Assembly: GCA_964019415.1 (NCBI GenBank)
Contig: OZ025868.1
Coordinates: 15,560,578 to 15,624,577 of the forward strand
Reading direction: 5' to 3'
Origin: Ianthella basta
Lineage: Eukaryota; Porifera; Demospongiae; Verongiida; Ianthellidae
Length of the DNA: 64,000 nt
Shown: positions 1-11,424 of the stretch, in pieces
How positions within the stretch are numbered: position 1 is the stretch's first letter
Layout: every line of letters begins with the position of its first letter
Notes under the pieces: generated by a model
What the model saw: the letters and a program-made list of their open reading frames with translations, nothing else
Databases searched by the model: none
Told to the model about the DNA's origin: nothing
Translations under genes and position numbers: made by a program

Positions 1-130
1 GCAGCATGGGGAGGGGACTGGGCATGGGAGGAATGGTATGGAGGTGGTGTGAGTACAAGGGAGTCAATGAAAGGGAACACACTGCTCCAGTACACCTCTG
101 TCACACACCACACACACCTTCAGGGACCAA
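1..130 (-). pseudogene. SIK-derived Q/P-rich exon fragment at left window edge
   Basis: Read on the minus strand this edge encodes the same S/P-rich peptide (VYWSSVFPFIDSLVLTPPPY...) as the longer exons at 56190-56554 and 60190-60555. It is the 3' side of a repeated exon from the disordered C-terminal half of the SIK-like gene. The exon is cut by the window edge. No function can be assigned to the fragment alone. It belongs with the broken kinase copy at 240-1009. Confidence 0.5.
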
Positions 131-239
131 AGGGGGAGGAGTCCAACCTAGGAATGCCTATTAAAGATGTGCCACTGGGGGCAGGTCCTGGATGAGGAGG
201 AGGGACCTCCTCATCCACTGGGAGTCAATGAACATCAAA

Positions 240-286
240 GTCATTGTACGTACATCTTATCCTCAACAGCCTATGTGAAGATCAAG
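240..286 (-). pseudogene. SIK UBA second-half exon remnant (copy A)
   Basis: After an intact-looking acceptor (cacatag) the minus strand reads AVEDKMY, the start of the second UBA exon. A four-base insertion then shifts the frame to a stop. The intact version continues NDFAAIYYMLLEQW (30602 downwards). After the equivalent of NDF the DNA switches to unrelated sequence, at the same junction as in copy B (28274-28313). Confidence 0.55.
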
Positions 287-418
287 AGGGAGAGAAAGTG
301 AGGGTAGCACAAAGGGCTATTATACAATACAGACAACAAACCCCCTACTACCATCATACACTCTCCCTCCAAACCCCTTCATTCACTTTACTACTCTCCC
401 CTTCACACTCCAGCTCAC

Positions 419-663
419 CCTCTTGACTTCGTTCACATCTAGTCCCAACTGTTGAACAGCCACCAGCACAGGTTCACACCACTACACCATACCGCCGTCC
501 TCGTACACCTGCATGCATCGCTCCATTTCTTTCCTTGGTTCTCCCTCCCCGCCCCCAGCCCCGCCCTTTCTCTCAGCCATCATTCACTTGTGTGTGAGCA
601 CCTTGCTGAGAGGCTGCCTCTTGGCTGGGTTAGTCACCAGCATGCGTCGGATATACTGCTCAC

Positions 664-666
<3 letters not shown>
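419..666 (-). pseudogene. SIK: SIK-like kinase: C-lobe end plus first half of UBA, broken (copy A)
   Basis: The translation CEQYIRRMLVTNPAKR, then QPLSKVL, matches the last kinase subdomain of SIK/AMPK-related kinases (pattern CE.LIRRMLV..P.KR). It runs on to CEPVLVAVQQLGLDVN, the first part of a SIK UBA domain. The length is 248 bp, as in copy B (28461-28708), with a donor GTGAGC at the low end. Two in-frame stops are visible: one replaces the Trp of the HKWM motif, the other follows GMV. The acceptor CAG seen in copy B reads CAT here. This exon is therefore almost certainly dead. Confidence 0.75.
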
Positions 667-1048
<382 letters not shown>

Positions 1049-1200
1049 TCACAGCTCTTCCACTTCACATGCAATACAATAGCAAAGAACAATGAAGTGA
1101 ATATCAACTCGCACACTATTCCCCATGCACTCCATCTTACCTCACTTCTTTCCTGACTCCACCCCCTTCAGTGGTGGGTTAGATGTTACGTAGGACAGCA

Positions 1201-1480
1201 GGCAGTGCCCTCAATAGAGAGGTGATTTCTGAACAGTGGAACCTGTCTATTCCAGGCAGTGCCCTCATTAGAGAGGTGATTTCTGAACATTGGAACCTGT
1301 CTATTCCAGGCAGTGCCCTCAATAGAGAGATGATTTCTGAACAGTAGAACCTGTCTATTCCAGGCAGTGCCCTCATTAGAGAGGTGATTTCTGAACAGTG
1401 GAACCTGTCTATTCCAGGCAGTGCCCTCATTAGAGAGGTCATTTCTGAACAGTAGAACCTGTCTATTCCAGGCAGTGCAA
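1201..1480. repeat. Minisatellite, 54-bp unit, about 5 copies
   Basis: The unit begins ggcagtgccctcatt and contains gaacagtggaacctgtct. Copies start at 1201, 1255, 1309, 1363 and 1417, followed by a partial unit. As 54 is divisible by 3, both strands carry long open frames with an 18-residue repeat; these are not taken as genes. The same array occurs at 29241-29520 and, with two units, at 58627-58734. Confidence 0.9.
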
Positions 1481-1849
1481 ACTCTACTCCAGAAAGAGGA
1501 CTCTCTCTCACATGACTGTCAGCTGACACAGCGGGTAGTCAGCTCTCTCCTCCACTCCACTTAGTCATACAGTGGAGAAGAGAGGAGATCGTGAAGTGAT
1601 ATAACACACAGTACTGTCAGTGTGACATGGACACACAAATACACACACACCTTCAATCAGAGAACACATTGCAGGGCTCAAAGAGTGGACAGAGGGAGAA
1701 GTCCACAGGTACAAACATGAGAAAATGCAGTCATGTGACTGTCACCTGATGTGGAGTTGTAGCTATCTGACTCCACCACTCCACTTAGTCACCTACGTAT
1801 GGTAGAGAGGAGAAGAGATATGCAGTGGTACACGACACTACTGTCAGTA
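1481..1849. other. Intergenic spacer, no gene seen
   Basis: This spacer holds short-range similarity only (two related copies of a cacttagtcatacagtgg / cacttagtcacctacg segment, and small CA runs). It is repeated almost unchanged at 29521-29889 and 58745-59115. Confidence 0.6.
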
Positions 1850-1975
<126 letters not shown>

Positions 1976-2014
1976 AAAAAACCAAGAGTAGACATATCAA
2001 ATAAAACTGCTCGC

Positions 2015-5000
2015 TCACTTACTGCTCACTCCATACGTCTTTGCCAATTCCTCTGCCAGTTTCCTATCCTTCAATTTCCTCACTGCCTCCACCAATGTCT
2101 GCCATGTGCGAGGGAGATCACCACTTCCTTCATACTTGTCCACCCACTTGGTAACCAGGTCTAGCATGCAGTCAGTGACACTCTTGCTATTGTCACTCTG
2201 AATTGTGTCCATCAGTGAGGGCTCAAAACGAAGAAAAGTGCCAAAATGTCTCCACTTTGAATCAGCTTTCCCCCCAAGGGCCTCTATCACATCTGTCATA
2301 TAACACAACAATGTGAACATCTTATGATAACAACAAGTCACTGTATTCAATGTCCTTACCAGATGCATGGGTTACATCCTGTATACTGGTCACTTGTCCA
2401 CCAGCAGCTCCACCAGGTGGTGGGATATGCACAGCTGTGGAATGGAAGGAGGGATGTGTGAGGGGTCAAACACTTCAGCCATGTGCATACAGCTCAACAC
2501 ATTGAAAATTTACAAACTATTTTACTCCTGTATGCATTGAGACAAGTCAAGCCCCACTCTAGTGTGCACACACACTAGAGCAGAGCTTGCTTTTGTTGTT
2601 GGTCTTGTGGTATTAAACCTCACATTCAAAATTTACTATGGGCTAACACTTTTCAGCTGTTTAATATTCTGACGGAATCTCAAAGTTTACTATATTTATT
2701 ACTATATTTTGTGCTATAACTTAAAGAGGCACAATCAGGTTTAGCAAAGATCTTTAAAATTCAAATTAGTGGGTTCGCAGCTTTAACTTAATTATTAACA
2801 CATACTGCATTACTAGTGGGTAACAAAGTAGTGGACAGTCATGACAGCAAGTATAATCTCTAAAAATTCGTCACCCATTGTGCCCAGAAATTTTGTCACT
2901 CGGTGGCAATTAGAATGGTAATGAACAAGATGGCCGAGGGTGATGAATATTTAGATTGTCACACTGAAACATTAGAGCAGATGGCAAAATCTTGGTGCGC
3001 TTTGTTAGGGGCGTTTCTTAATGAAATGGCAGATTTTGAACTCACTGTTGGGACAATCATTCGAGGCTAACATGCTCACACAGACTCCTGGACGCTGACG
3101 ACCACCTGCGAGAACATGCCAATAAATGCATCAGGCACACTGTAGCCATGTAAGGAGACGGAGATGATGTACTTGGGCACCCTCCAAAAGAATAGAGCAA
3201 TGAGCGGCTGTCTACTGAGGAGAAATATCTGACACAATTTGTGTTTGGTGAAATATTCGAGTAATGCGACGAATATTGGAATACTTAAAATTTGTCAGAA
3301 ATTAGAATACATTTGGACAGGCTTTTCAGGGGTGGCGAAAATATATAGTGCCAAATTTTTAGAGAGAATACGGTAGGTATGGACTATTTCATCCCCGCTT
3401 CACAAAAGGAGAAGACACTCCACACAGCTCACCTTCACTGAAGTGTGGACTCCTCTCTGTGGCAACTGCTCCTCCACTCACAACTGGAGCAGAACTGGAG
3501 ACAGGTCTGAAGGGACCACTCACAGCTACCGTCTGAGAGGAGGAGGTGGAGGTAACACAAACACTAGCACACATGACAGGAGAGCTACACTTGCCTCCTC
3601 CAGACAGCACACCACACAGCACCTTCACTCAACACACAACACCGCACACTTACCTGGTGAGCTCCTCCCACTTCTGATACAATATTGCCTCTGAGCTTAA
3701 CCATAGTGCATTCTACTTCAGAGTGGCCCAAGGCATCCAACAGGGTCTTCCAGGTCACACTGCTACCGTGCTCCAACCAGTAGCTCAGGGTCTCCAGATA
3801 TCGATTGTCGTCATTCGGGAATTGTTGCCCAAGACCATCGAGTGTGTTCTTCTTCATGCCAAGAGCCAGTCCAACTCTCTTCCAGTGTCTCACTTGGATG
3901 TAAGGTAGGACAAGTGTGACTACATCCCCATGGTCAGGACGCTGGCCCAAGACCTGCTCCTTTATAGTCTGTCCACCAAGGATACTCAAGAAAACCTCCT
4001 TAACCTCCTGTCCCCCTACGTTCAACTTACACACACTGCTCAGCACATTATAAGCAGACATGAGGCCAGTAGAATGCTTACTGAGGACGTCAGGAGGTAT
4101 ATTTGCCCACACTCCTGGACGTCCACCTGCCCCCTCAATCAATGCAGCTATGTCGTGGAGTTCAAACTGCCGAGCTAGGTCAAGAGGACTTAGACCATTT
4201 GGGAAGTTTTCATTGACTGTTTCCTTCAACACAGGGTGGGACAACAGCTTGGTAACGAATAAGGTGTGGTCCGTGGTACCATTTCGAATGCCACCTATGG
4301 CAAACCCCATTTCAAAGCATTTCAATGACAGCAGCGACAACTGCAAAGGATACAAGGCAATGTCATCTGGTATACCAAGCTGGTTTAAGAAGGTAACACC
4401 TTCACCTATACAGAAATAGTATTTGGCACTTTTCATAGCTGCTGGCATGGCACAGACTTCAGAGGTAACTAGTTCACTGAACTGGTCTTCCAAGAATACA
4501 CTGTCTCCAGATATGGCACACAAACACAGCACTTTGTGTGCATCAACCAGACCACTAGCGATCAAGGTTGCCAAAGTACCCCTCAGCCCTTCTCCACTGC
4601 TCCCAATGCCACATGCCTCACAGAACTGGCTCAGTTTGCTGGCATGACCACCAACAAAGCAGTGCTCAAGTGTAGACACAGAATGAGTGTCTCTGTCAGT
4701 GATAGCTCCACCTTTCACTGCATTCACATCACACCCTCTGCCTACCAACACCTTAAATACTTCTACATGACCACCATAAGCTGCAGAATGCAGAACAGTC
4801 TCCCCATAACTGTCCACTACATCAATAAAACACCCTTGCGCCAACATGGCCTCAACAGTCTGCACATGTCCAAAAAGGGCTGCTTGATGAAGTGGAGTAC
4901 CACAATTACCAGCAACCACTGACTTGGTTGCACCAAGTCTGATTAGTTCACCAACTGCTTCTGTTCTACCACAAGCAGCAGCAGAGTGGAGGGGAGTACA

Positions 5001-7025
5001 GCCATTTGCTTTCACTGCATTCACATCACACTCTCTGTCTACCAACACTTTAATTACTTCAACATGGCCACCTTGAGCTGCAAAATGCAGAACAGTCTCC
5101 CCATCACTGTTCACTACATCAATAGCACACCCCTCTACCAACATAGCTTCAACAGTCTCCACATGTCCAAAAAGGGCTGCTTGATGAAGTGGAGTACCAC
5201 AATTACCAGCAACCACTGACTTGGTTGCATCAAGTCTGATTAGTTCACCAACTGCGTCTGTTCTACCATGACCAGCAGCACCATGGAGGGGAGTACAGCC
5301 ATTTGCTTTCACTGCATTCACATCACACCCTCTGTCTACCAACACTTTAATTACTTCAACATGGCCACCTTCAGCTGCAAAATGCAGAACAGTCGCACCA
5401 TTACTGTCCACTACATCAATAAAACACCCCTCTACCAACATAGCTTCAACAGTCTCCACATGTCCCTCAAGGGCTGCTTGATGAAGTGGAGTCCCATATT
5501 CACCAGCAACCACTGACTTGGTTGCATCAAGTCTGATTAGTTCACCAACTGCGTCTGTTCTACCATGACCAGCAGCACCATGGAGGGGAGTACAGCCATT
5601 TGCTTTCACTGCATTCACATCACACCCTCTGTCTACCAACACTTTAATTACTTCAACATGGCCACCTTCAGCTGCAAAATGCAGAACAGTCGCACCATTA
5701 CTGTCCACTACATCAATAAAACACCCCTCTACCAACATAGCTTCAACAGTCTCCACATGTCCAAAAAGGGCTGCTTGATGAAGTGGAGTACCACAATTAC
5801 CAGCAACCACTGACTTGGTTGCACCAAGTCTGATTAGTTCACCAACTGCTTCTGTTCTACCATGACCAGCAGCATCATGGAGGGGAGTACAGCCATTTGC
5901 TTTCACTGCATTCACATCACACCCTCTGTCTACCAACACTTTAATTACTTCAACATGGCCACCTGAAGCTGCAAAATGCAGAACAGTCGCACCATTACTG
6001 TCCACTACATTAATAGCACACCCCTCTACCAACATAGCTTCAACAGTCTCCACATGTCCAAAAAGGGCTGCTTGATGAAGTGGAGTACCACAATTACCAG
6101 CAACCACTGACTTGGTTGCATCAAGTCTGATTAGTTCATCAACTGCTTCTGTTCTACCACAACCAGCAGCATCATGGAGGGGAGTACAGCCATTTGCTTC
6201 CACTGCATTCACATCACACCCTCTGTCTACCAACACTTTAATTACTTCAACATGGCCACCTGAAGCTGCAAAATGCAGAACAGTCTTTCCAATACTGTCC
6301 ACTACATCAATAGGACACCCTTCCGCCAACATGGCTTCAACAGTCTCCACATGTCCACTAAGGGCTGCTTGATGAAGTGGAGTACCAAAATTACCAGCAA
6401 CCACTGACTTGGTTGCACCAACTCTGATTAGTTCACAGACTGCTTCTGTTCTACCAGAACCAGCAGCATCATGGAGGGGAGTACGGCCATCTGCTTCCAC
6501 TGCATTCACATCACACCTTCTGCCTACCAACACCTTAATTACTTCAACATGGCCACCTTCAGCTGCCCAATGCAGAACAGTCGCACCATTACTGTCCACT
6601 ACATCAATAGGACACCCTTCCGCCAACATGGCCTCAACAGTCTCCACATGTCCCTTAAGGGCTGCTTGATGAAGTGGAGTCCCACAATCACCAGCAACCA
6701 CTGACTTGGTGGCTGCCATTCTAATTAGTTCCCGAACTGCCTTTGTCTGTCCCATTGCAGCAGCCCAGTGCAGTGGAGTGAGCCCCCTACCATCAACTGA
6801 GTCTACATCACATCCCCTCCTGATGAGAAGCCTCATTGTGGTCACATGACCACCCTCTGCTGCCCAATGCAATAAACACTTCCCCTCATCATCCTTAGTG
6901 TCAATTGGGACACCTCTGTCTAACAGGTCTACAACAGTTTCTGTGTCACCAGTTCTGATAGCTCTAATTAATGCACATTTGCTGAAAGCCAATTGCAGAG
7001 CAGCTGCAGCAGGTGACTGGTCCAT
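2015..7025 (-). CDS. ANK gene 1: 23 ankyrin repeats plus two DEATH domains
   Basis: Four exons are proposed: 7025-3654, 3532-3433, 2434-2360 and 2292-2015. All have GT-AG junctions (donors GTAAGT, GTGAGC, GTAAGG) and give about 1274 aa. Residues about 20-780 form 23 ankyrin repeats (G.TPLH.AA..GH..). Repeats 4-21 are six near-identical 99-residue triplets. Residues 785-1030 are a conserved middle region of unknown fold. Residues about 1035-1115 form a DEATH domain (RHWKRVGLALGMKK ... TWKTLLDALGH). Exon 2 is an S/P-rich linker, exon 3 a G/P-rich linker. Exon 4 is a second DEATH domain (KWRHFGTFLRFEPS ... RTWQTLVEAV). Exons 3 and 4 join in phase 1. The start is chosen because MDQSPAA is shared by all four genes. 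A strong donor (GTAAGT at 2022-2017) just before the stop could extend the gene. A cytosolic adaptor or receptor is the likely role; the ligand is unknown. Confidence 0.85.
2854..3373. mobile_element. TA-flanked MITE with a 51-codon ORF (degraded copy)
   Basis: This is the homologue of the clean element at 36611-37132. The left end reads taatctctaaaaattcgtcac and the right end gtgccaaatttttagagaga, a decayed inverted repeat. It lies inside the intron between exons 2 and 3 of ANK gene 1. A 51-codon frame (2915-3070, plus strand) is shared with the other copy without indels. Confidence 0.75.
4683..6662 (-). repeat. Tandem 297-bp (99-aa) ankyrin triplet array inside ANK gene 1
   Basis: The ankyrin coding DNA repeats every 297 bp, three 33-residue repeats at a time. 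Neighbouring units around 5270-5860 are almost identical at DNA level, which indicates recent unequal crossing-over or gene conversion. The three repeat types are G..GTPLHQAA, S.G.TVLH.AA and A.G.TPLH.AA. Confidence 0.9.
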
Positions 7026-7072
7026 CTGTACCTTTTAATCTTTACAGAGAAGAGAAGAGGTTGTGTTCCTAG
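7026..7072 (-). promoter_or_regulatory. Conserved 5' leader of ANK gene 1
   Basis: Immediately upstream of the ATG, all four ANK genes share a pyrimidine-rich stretch, then tctgtaaaga, then gtacag or gacag touching the ATG. The acag/ATGG junction resembles a 3' splice site, so a non-coding first exon further upstream is possible. Equivalent leaders lie at 19839-19885, 36062-36105 and 49442-49490. No TATA box is claimed. Confidence 0.45.
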
Positions 7073-7616
7073 CAAATGCACTGTTGCATGAACATGCACA
7101 CACATACGCACACGCACATGTGCACGCATGCATGGAGTGAGCCTGGGAGATATGCTAGCTGATGATGATATTGCATTTCAAAATGTTAACGACCCTTGGA
7201 TGGGGTTAGGTTAGAACAGTTTTGGCTTTGTAGGGTAACGTGGGTGAAATGATCAGTGAAGTTTGTGCACTTATACGAACGTATTCCAGACTTTTCCATC
7301 AATCTTCAATGAGGCATATGTAGCAGGAGTGTGTTAAAAAAAGAAAATGTTGAAGTGGGAAGGACTCTTTGGAGACCAGTGCAAGATGAAATCTGCTCCA
7401 CCAATGACACCAAAAAGCATTATGTATACAACAACTGAATAGACCTCTGCCTAAGTTGATTGCACAACTGCACATACACTGCAGGTCACCTGATGTGCAT
7501 GCGATAATCCAGCTGAGAGACATGGCTGAGAGGTTTGTCATGGTCAAATCTTCACCCAGTAGGATATATCAACTAGTACCACAGATGGATTGTGGGCACA
7601 TTGTAGTTTAAGCATA
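7073..7616. other. Spacer with no gene seen
   Basis: Upstream of ANK gene 1. It contains a short alternating purine-pyrimidine run (cacacgcacatgtgcacgcatgcatg near 7107-7132, in two adjoining parts). No ORF shows family resemblance or splice support. Confidence 0.5.
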
Positions 7617-8080
7617 CTAGCTGAATACCAATCCTTCGGGTGGATTCCCATTCTATCAGTTGAAACTTGAGCAGTACAACCAATTGAAACTGCCTGTTCA
7701 ATGAAGGAACATTCTATAGACTCACTCCACAAAACTCCGTGCAAACAGAATTTTTTGTTAATTCATTTCGTCCAAAGAAGTCCAGCGGCAAAGACGCTAA
7801 CCACCTTAAGTCACACCCCGGATTGCCGTGATATATACTCTTCCAATTTCGATAAATTTGGTAGAAAATTGAAGGGGTTTGTGAACAACCAAACATGATC
7901 TTTTCCCTATTTCTTAGATATGGCGACGACCGTAAAACACAGAACAACTCAGATGGAACGGTTTTAACCCAAATTCAGCTAGACTGTGTTACTCTTGCTA
8001 CATTTCTCCACATTCCTACCATGCTTGGTGGCTATCATCAAAAATTGAAGGAGTAATTCCTGAACATAAAATGTGCCTTA
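7617..8080 (-). mobile_element. Diverged Helitron-like 3' segment, minus orientation
   Basis: Read on the minus strand this segment aligns over roughly 450 bp with 51925-52378. Shared stretches include ttttacggtcg..gccatatctaag and the sequence around ccacccgaagg. It ends in the same way: a small hairpin (ccacccgaagg...), a short spacer, then CTAG followed by T. CTAG lies at 7617-7620. It is diverged and carries no transposase, so it is a non-autonomous relic. Confidence 0.6.
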
Positions 8081-8729
8081 CAGATGGGATTTTCAAGTGC
8101 AGCTTCAATTGTGACAAGTCACAGCCAAGGTGGTAGCTAGGCGTTGCTGACTGAGCTGAAAACACAAAAGTAAGTGCTCGGTATCATAAAATAAGTTTAT
8201 CTTGCGTAGCCACACAGCCATTTTTGCTGTGACTCCACCTCTACAAAAGACTGAATCTCAGCAAAATGGCAGACTGGTTATGTGGGACTAATTACCAGAT
8301 GTGAGTGGTCACATTCACATGCAACAACTGGAAATGAAGATTTAAAATCATCTCATTTCTCACAGGAACACAATGTTTTTACAGAAGACTGGGAATTGCG
8401 GACAATACATCAAGTAGAATACTCTGTCCACCATATTATTAAATACCTGACTCCAGGGTAGACTAGTTACTCATTGTGGACAACATAGAAGAAATAGGCC
8501 TTTTGTAAATTTACATCTAGTAGCTAAGCAGCCAGCTACGTGGTGAACTAGGGTTGGTTTACAGACAACACATGCTCATGCGCTCACTCAAGACATGCTC
8601 ATTCAAGTTCTACAATTCCACCATACGTATAATTATGATACTTGGAAACCACAGGCCGTCCATATAGCTCACACTCGCACACACACACACACACACACCG
8701 TTAACTGATGTTGGTATCGCCCATGGCAC
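8081..8729. other. Spacer with no gene seen
   Basis: No ORF with supporting similarity. It contains a short CA microsatellite at 8678-8698. Confidence 0.5.
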
Positions 8730-9024
8730 TCCAGTCAATCTGCAGTAACACGCTCTATGTAATAGCTTGTCTCAGTGGCTGGAGTGCTGCTGCTTAGAGG
8801 AGCATCTCACCAAAGGTAAGTACAAGTCAATAGCATGGTGTGCTGTCTGTTCACTTGGACATATAATGGTTCTTGTTACGGAAACACTTATACTATTCTC
8901 GTCTATAGTCATAAGAATAGAGTTGAGGCATTCCTTCTAATTCCAGCACTGTTCTATTTGAATGAGAATTGTCACCACCTGCTGATCATGCAAAATGACA
9001 GAACTAATAGCAGTGGGTATTAGC
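8730..9024. repeat. ANK-gene upstream flank repeat (copy 1)
   Basis: The segment ggagtgctgctgcttagagg onward to about 9020 is nearly identical to 20205-20463 and 49815-50059, each upstream of an ANK gene. It includes a plus-strand donor-like site (aaaggtaagt) and a small plus frame beginning MVCCLFTWTY. It marks the right border of an ANK-gene duplication unit. A plus-strand exon here is possible but not supported. Confidence 0.6.
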
Positions 9025-9199
9025 CAGATACTGGTAGAATACAGTGAGGGATCATGGCACAATGAAGAATGGACAGTGGTACTGTCCCCAAATTTAACCA
9101 ACAAACACAAGTATGTGAAATCTCCTCTAGCTGGGGTACTGAGGATACATTCTGCGAGGCATCGATCCGTGAGTCAACGCCTCGAGGAGAAACCCAGGG

Positions 9200-10100
9200 G
9201 TAATCCCCACTACGCATCCCCACTTTGTCTGATGTCATTCCCCAAATTATATTACATAGGAGACATGGTTTCTCACAGCTGCAAGAGGGGACGAGCTCAG
9301 TGTGCGAAACACCTACCAAACACACTAGTACTGCCCAATGAGTGTGCTGCCAAGATTCAAGCAAATCAATAGATGAATTTCATTATTTTCACAATGGGTA
9401 CCTGAATCTATGAGGGGGTCCCCACATCTATTGTAGATATGGACGTCCCATTTCTACGTGGAATCAAAGACAGGTCGCTCTCCACTTCTAGGTAGATTTG
9501 GGGACGGTTCATGGTACACAAATTTAGGGGTGCCCATCACAAACTCAAACATCCCTTCACAAACTATGTGAACTTGCAAAAGCAGAAGCCTAAAACAAAG
9601 TCTCCAGAGTGGGATGGTGTCTATGAGGAAGGACATGACAGTTCAGCATGGGCAGAGTACACTGAATGCAAGGAATAGCTTCACTGCATTGTACTAGCAC
9701 CCCTCAAAGAGCATGGTCTCTGCCTACCACCTGTGCTATTGGTAGCTTGTGTTGATACCAAGAGCATCTGTGGACATCTCTGGATGCCATAAAAGTTGCA
9801 TTTCGCTACTTTGCACTACTCTACTGCACCACTTTTCTACACTCGTCCGGAAACACCCGCTCTTGACCGGAAACACCCTCTGTGACAGTGCTGTGATTGC
9901 GTCAGAGTTTCTCTGCACTAATAGCAGCAGGAGCCTCAATCGGTTTAGTGTTGTGCACAGTAGTACTCTGCCTTCCTCCAAGGTAGGCTAGTAGCACATC
10001 AAAGTCCCATCTTGCCTGAAGAGGACTCGCCTCATCTTACGTAACCGGAAATACCCCATACTACTCTAATGACACATGATTTAGTCCTGAGTGGTACGTA
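9200..10100. repeat. Left part of the 16-kb segmental duplication
   Basis: From about 9200 (atccccactacgcatcccca) this region matches 39811 onward at high identity. Within it, about 9590-10070 is present once here and twice in the partner (about 39240-39780 and 40140-40660). The small minus frame at 9736-9981 is repeated at 39444-39689 but is broken in the third copy, so it is not called a gene. Confidence 0.75.
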
Positions 10101-11424
10101 TCCATATATATATAAAGAGGTAATGAGCAGAACAGTTGTCCGCAAAGTGCTCCCGCGAGCGGCCACCAATTGAGACCAAACTTTCCCAGATTATGGATGC
10201 CACACCCGGTCTCAATCTAAGGGGGCGACGTGCGCGAAGAAGCTCCTGTTGAGGAGCGCGCGGCGAAAAACCTCCAAACGACCGTCCGCCATCGTGGATT
10301 TACGGAGAAAATATATGGTTTTCCGGGCACGCTCCTATGCTGCCAATACAAAAGAGGAGCCCCAACCGTTGTTCGCGAACTCCTCCCGCGAACGTTGACG
10401 AAACGTGCCCAAACGTTTCCAGCTGTCGCACGCTGTACCCCATCTCAATATAAAGTGGTAGAGGTGCTGAAATAAGTTGCTGCCAAGGAGCGCGCGGCGA
10501 AAGCCCAGAATGAACTGACCGCCGGCCATCTTGGTGGAAGAAAGTATGCCGTATCCTTGGTGTTCATGCAGGTGCGAGGACTACATCCAAGCTAGCGCGA
10601 TGCCGAAGCGGAGAAAAAAGAAAGGGGGAGTCGTCTCACACACAGGAACCGTAAGCTTCTTACAACTATCCATTGTTTGTCTACGGTGATCTTCCATGTA
10701 AATTGCATGCACACATTGTAGGTCAGTCACACTGACATCACCAGGCCAGCCTGGACTATCATTTGCCAGAGCATGCATGACCAGTCAGTGCATTACTAGC
10801 TGGGGCCTGAGTAGCAATGGCATTACCAGCCTGTGTCCGACCAGCTGGCATATGCCGAGCACATGGAGAGACCCGCCCTTATGTACCTTATGTGGTAAGA
10901 CCAGGAATGTTGTTTATAGAGAAGTACTATAGCTAAAGGGTGTGTAAAAATGTTTCCTCCAAAAACAAGGGCAGATGTAGGGATGGTGCAGTGCATACCT
11001 GCAAGGTACGGCAAAACCACCTGGCGGAAAAAACGTAGTAACAAGGAGGAGGGCCGGTCCATGCAAAGAGAGGGGGCAGTTGGTCCATGCAACAAGGAGG
11101 AGGGGCGGTCCATGCAAAACCCAGGTCATTAACATGCGCTGACTTTGAATACGTTTTCACCATCCCTACATCTGCCAACATTTTGCTGCATTCCTTTGTA
11201 CATTATATAGCTTTATATTGCAGAACGTCTGCATGGACATGGTAGGTCAGTCACACTGACATCACCAGGCCAGCCTGGACTATCCTTTGCCGGAGCATGC
11301 ATGACCAGTCAGTGCATTACTAGCTGGGGCCTGACTAGCAATGGCATTACCAGCCTGTGTCCGACCAGCTGGCATACGCTGAGCACGCGGAGAGACCTGC
11401 CCGAAGGGCGGGTCTGTCCGCTAG
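10101..11424 (+). mobile_element. Helitron-like non-autonomous element 1
   Basis: It starts with TC (tccatatatatataaagagg) after an A. It ends with a hairpin (acctgcccgaagggcgggt), a short spacer and CTAG at 11421-11424 followed by T. These are the termini expected of Helitrons (5' TC, 3' hairpin plus CTRR, A/T insertion site). It is absent from the paralogous segment near 40691-40695, so it inserted after duplication or was lost there. The 3' region (about 10722-10877) recurs at 11232-11420, suggesting a nested insertion. No Rep/helicase ORF is seen. Confidence 0.7.
10970..11176. mobile_element. Small nested element with 19-bp perfect inverted repeats
   Basis: Arms at 10970-10988 (ggcagatgtagggatggtg) and 11158-11176 are exact reverse complements. 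Between them are three copies of a gtccatgca-containing motif. It lies within Helitron-like element 1, between the truncated and complete copies of that element's 3' region. It is probably an independent MITE. Confidence 0.6.

Noticed and set aside
1179..1529. 116-aa minus ORF (repeated at 29219-29569)
   Set aside because: It follows the 54-bp minisatellite; array length differs between paralogues.
4986..6704. Series of 77-90-aa plus ORFs (MEGSTAICFHCIHITP...)
   Set aside because: Antisense shadows of the ankyrin repeats.
9736..9981. 81-aa minus ORF repeated at 39444-39689
   Set aside because: The third copy (about 40340-40570) is broken by indels, and there is no homology or splice support.
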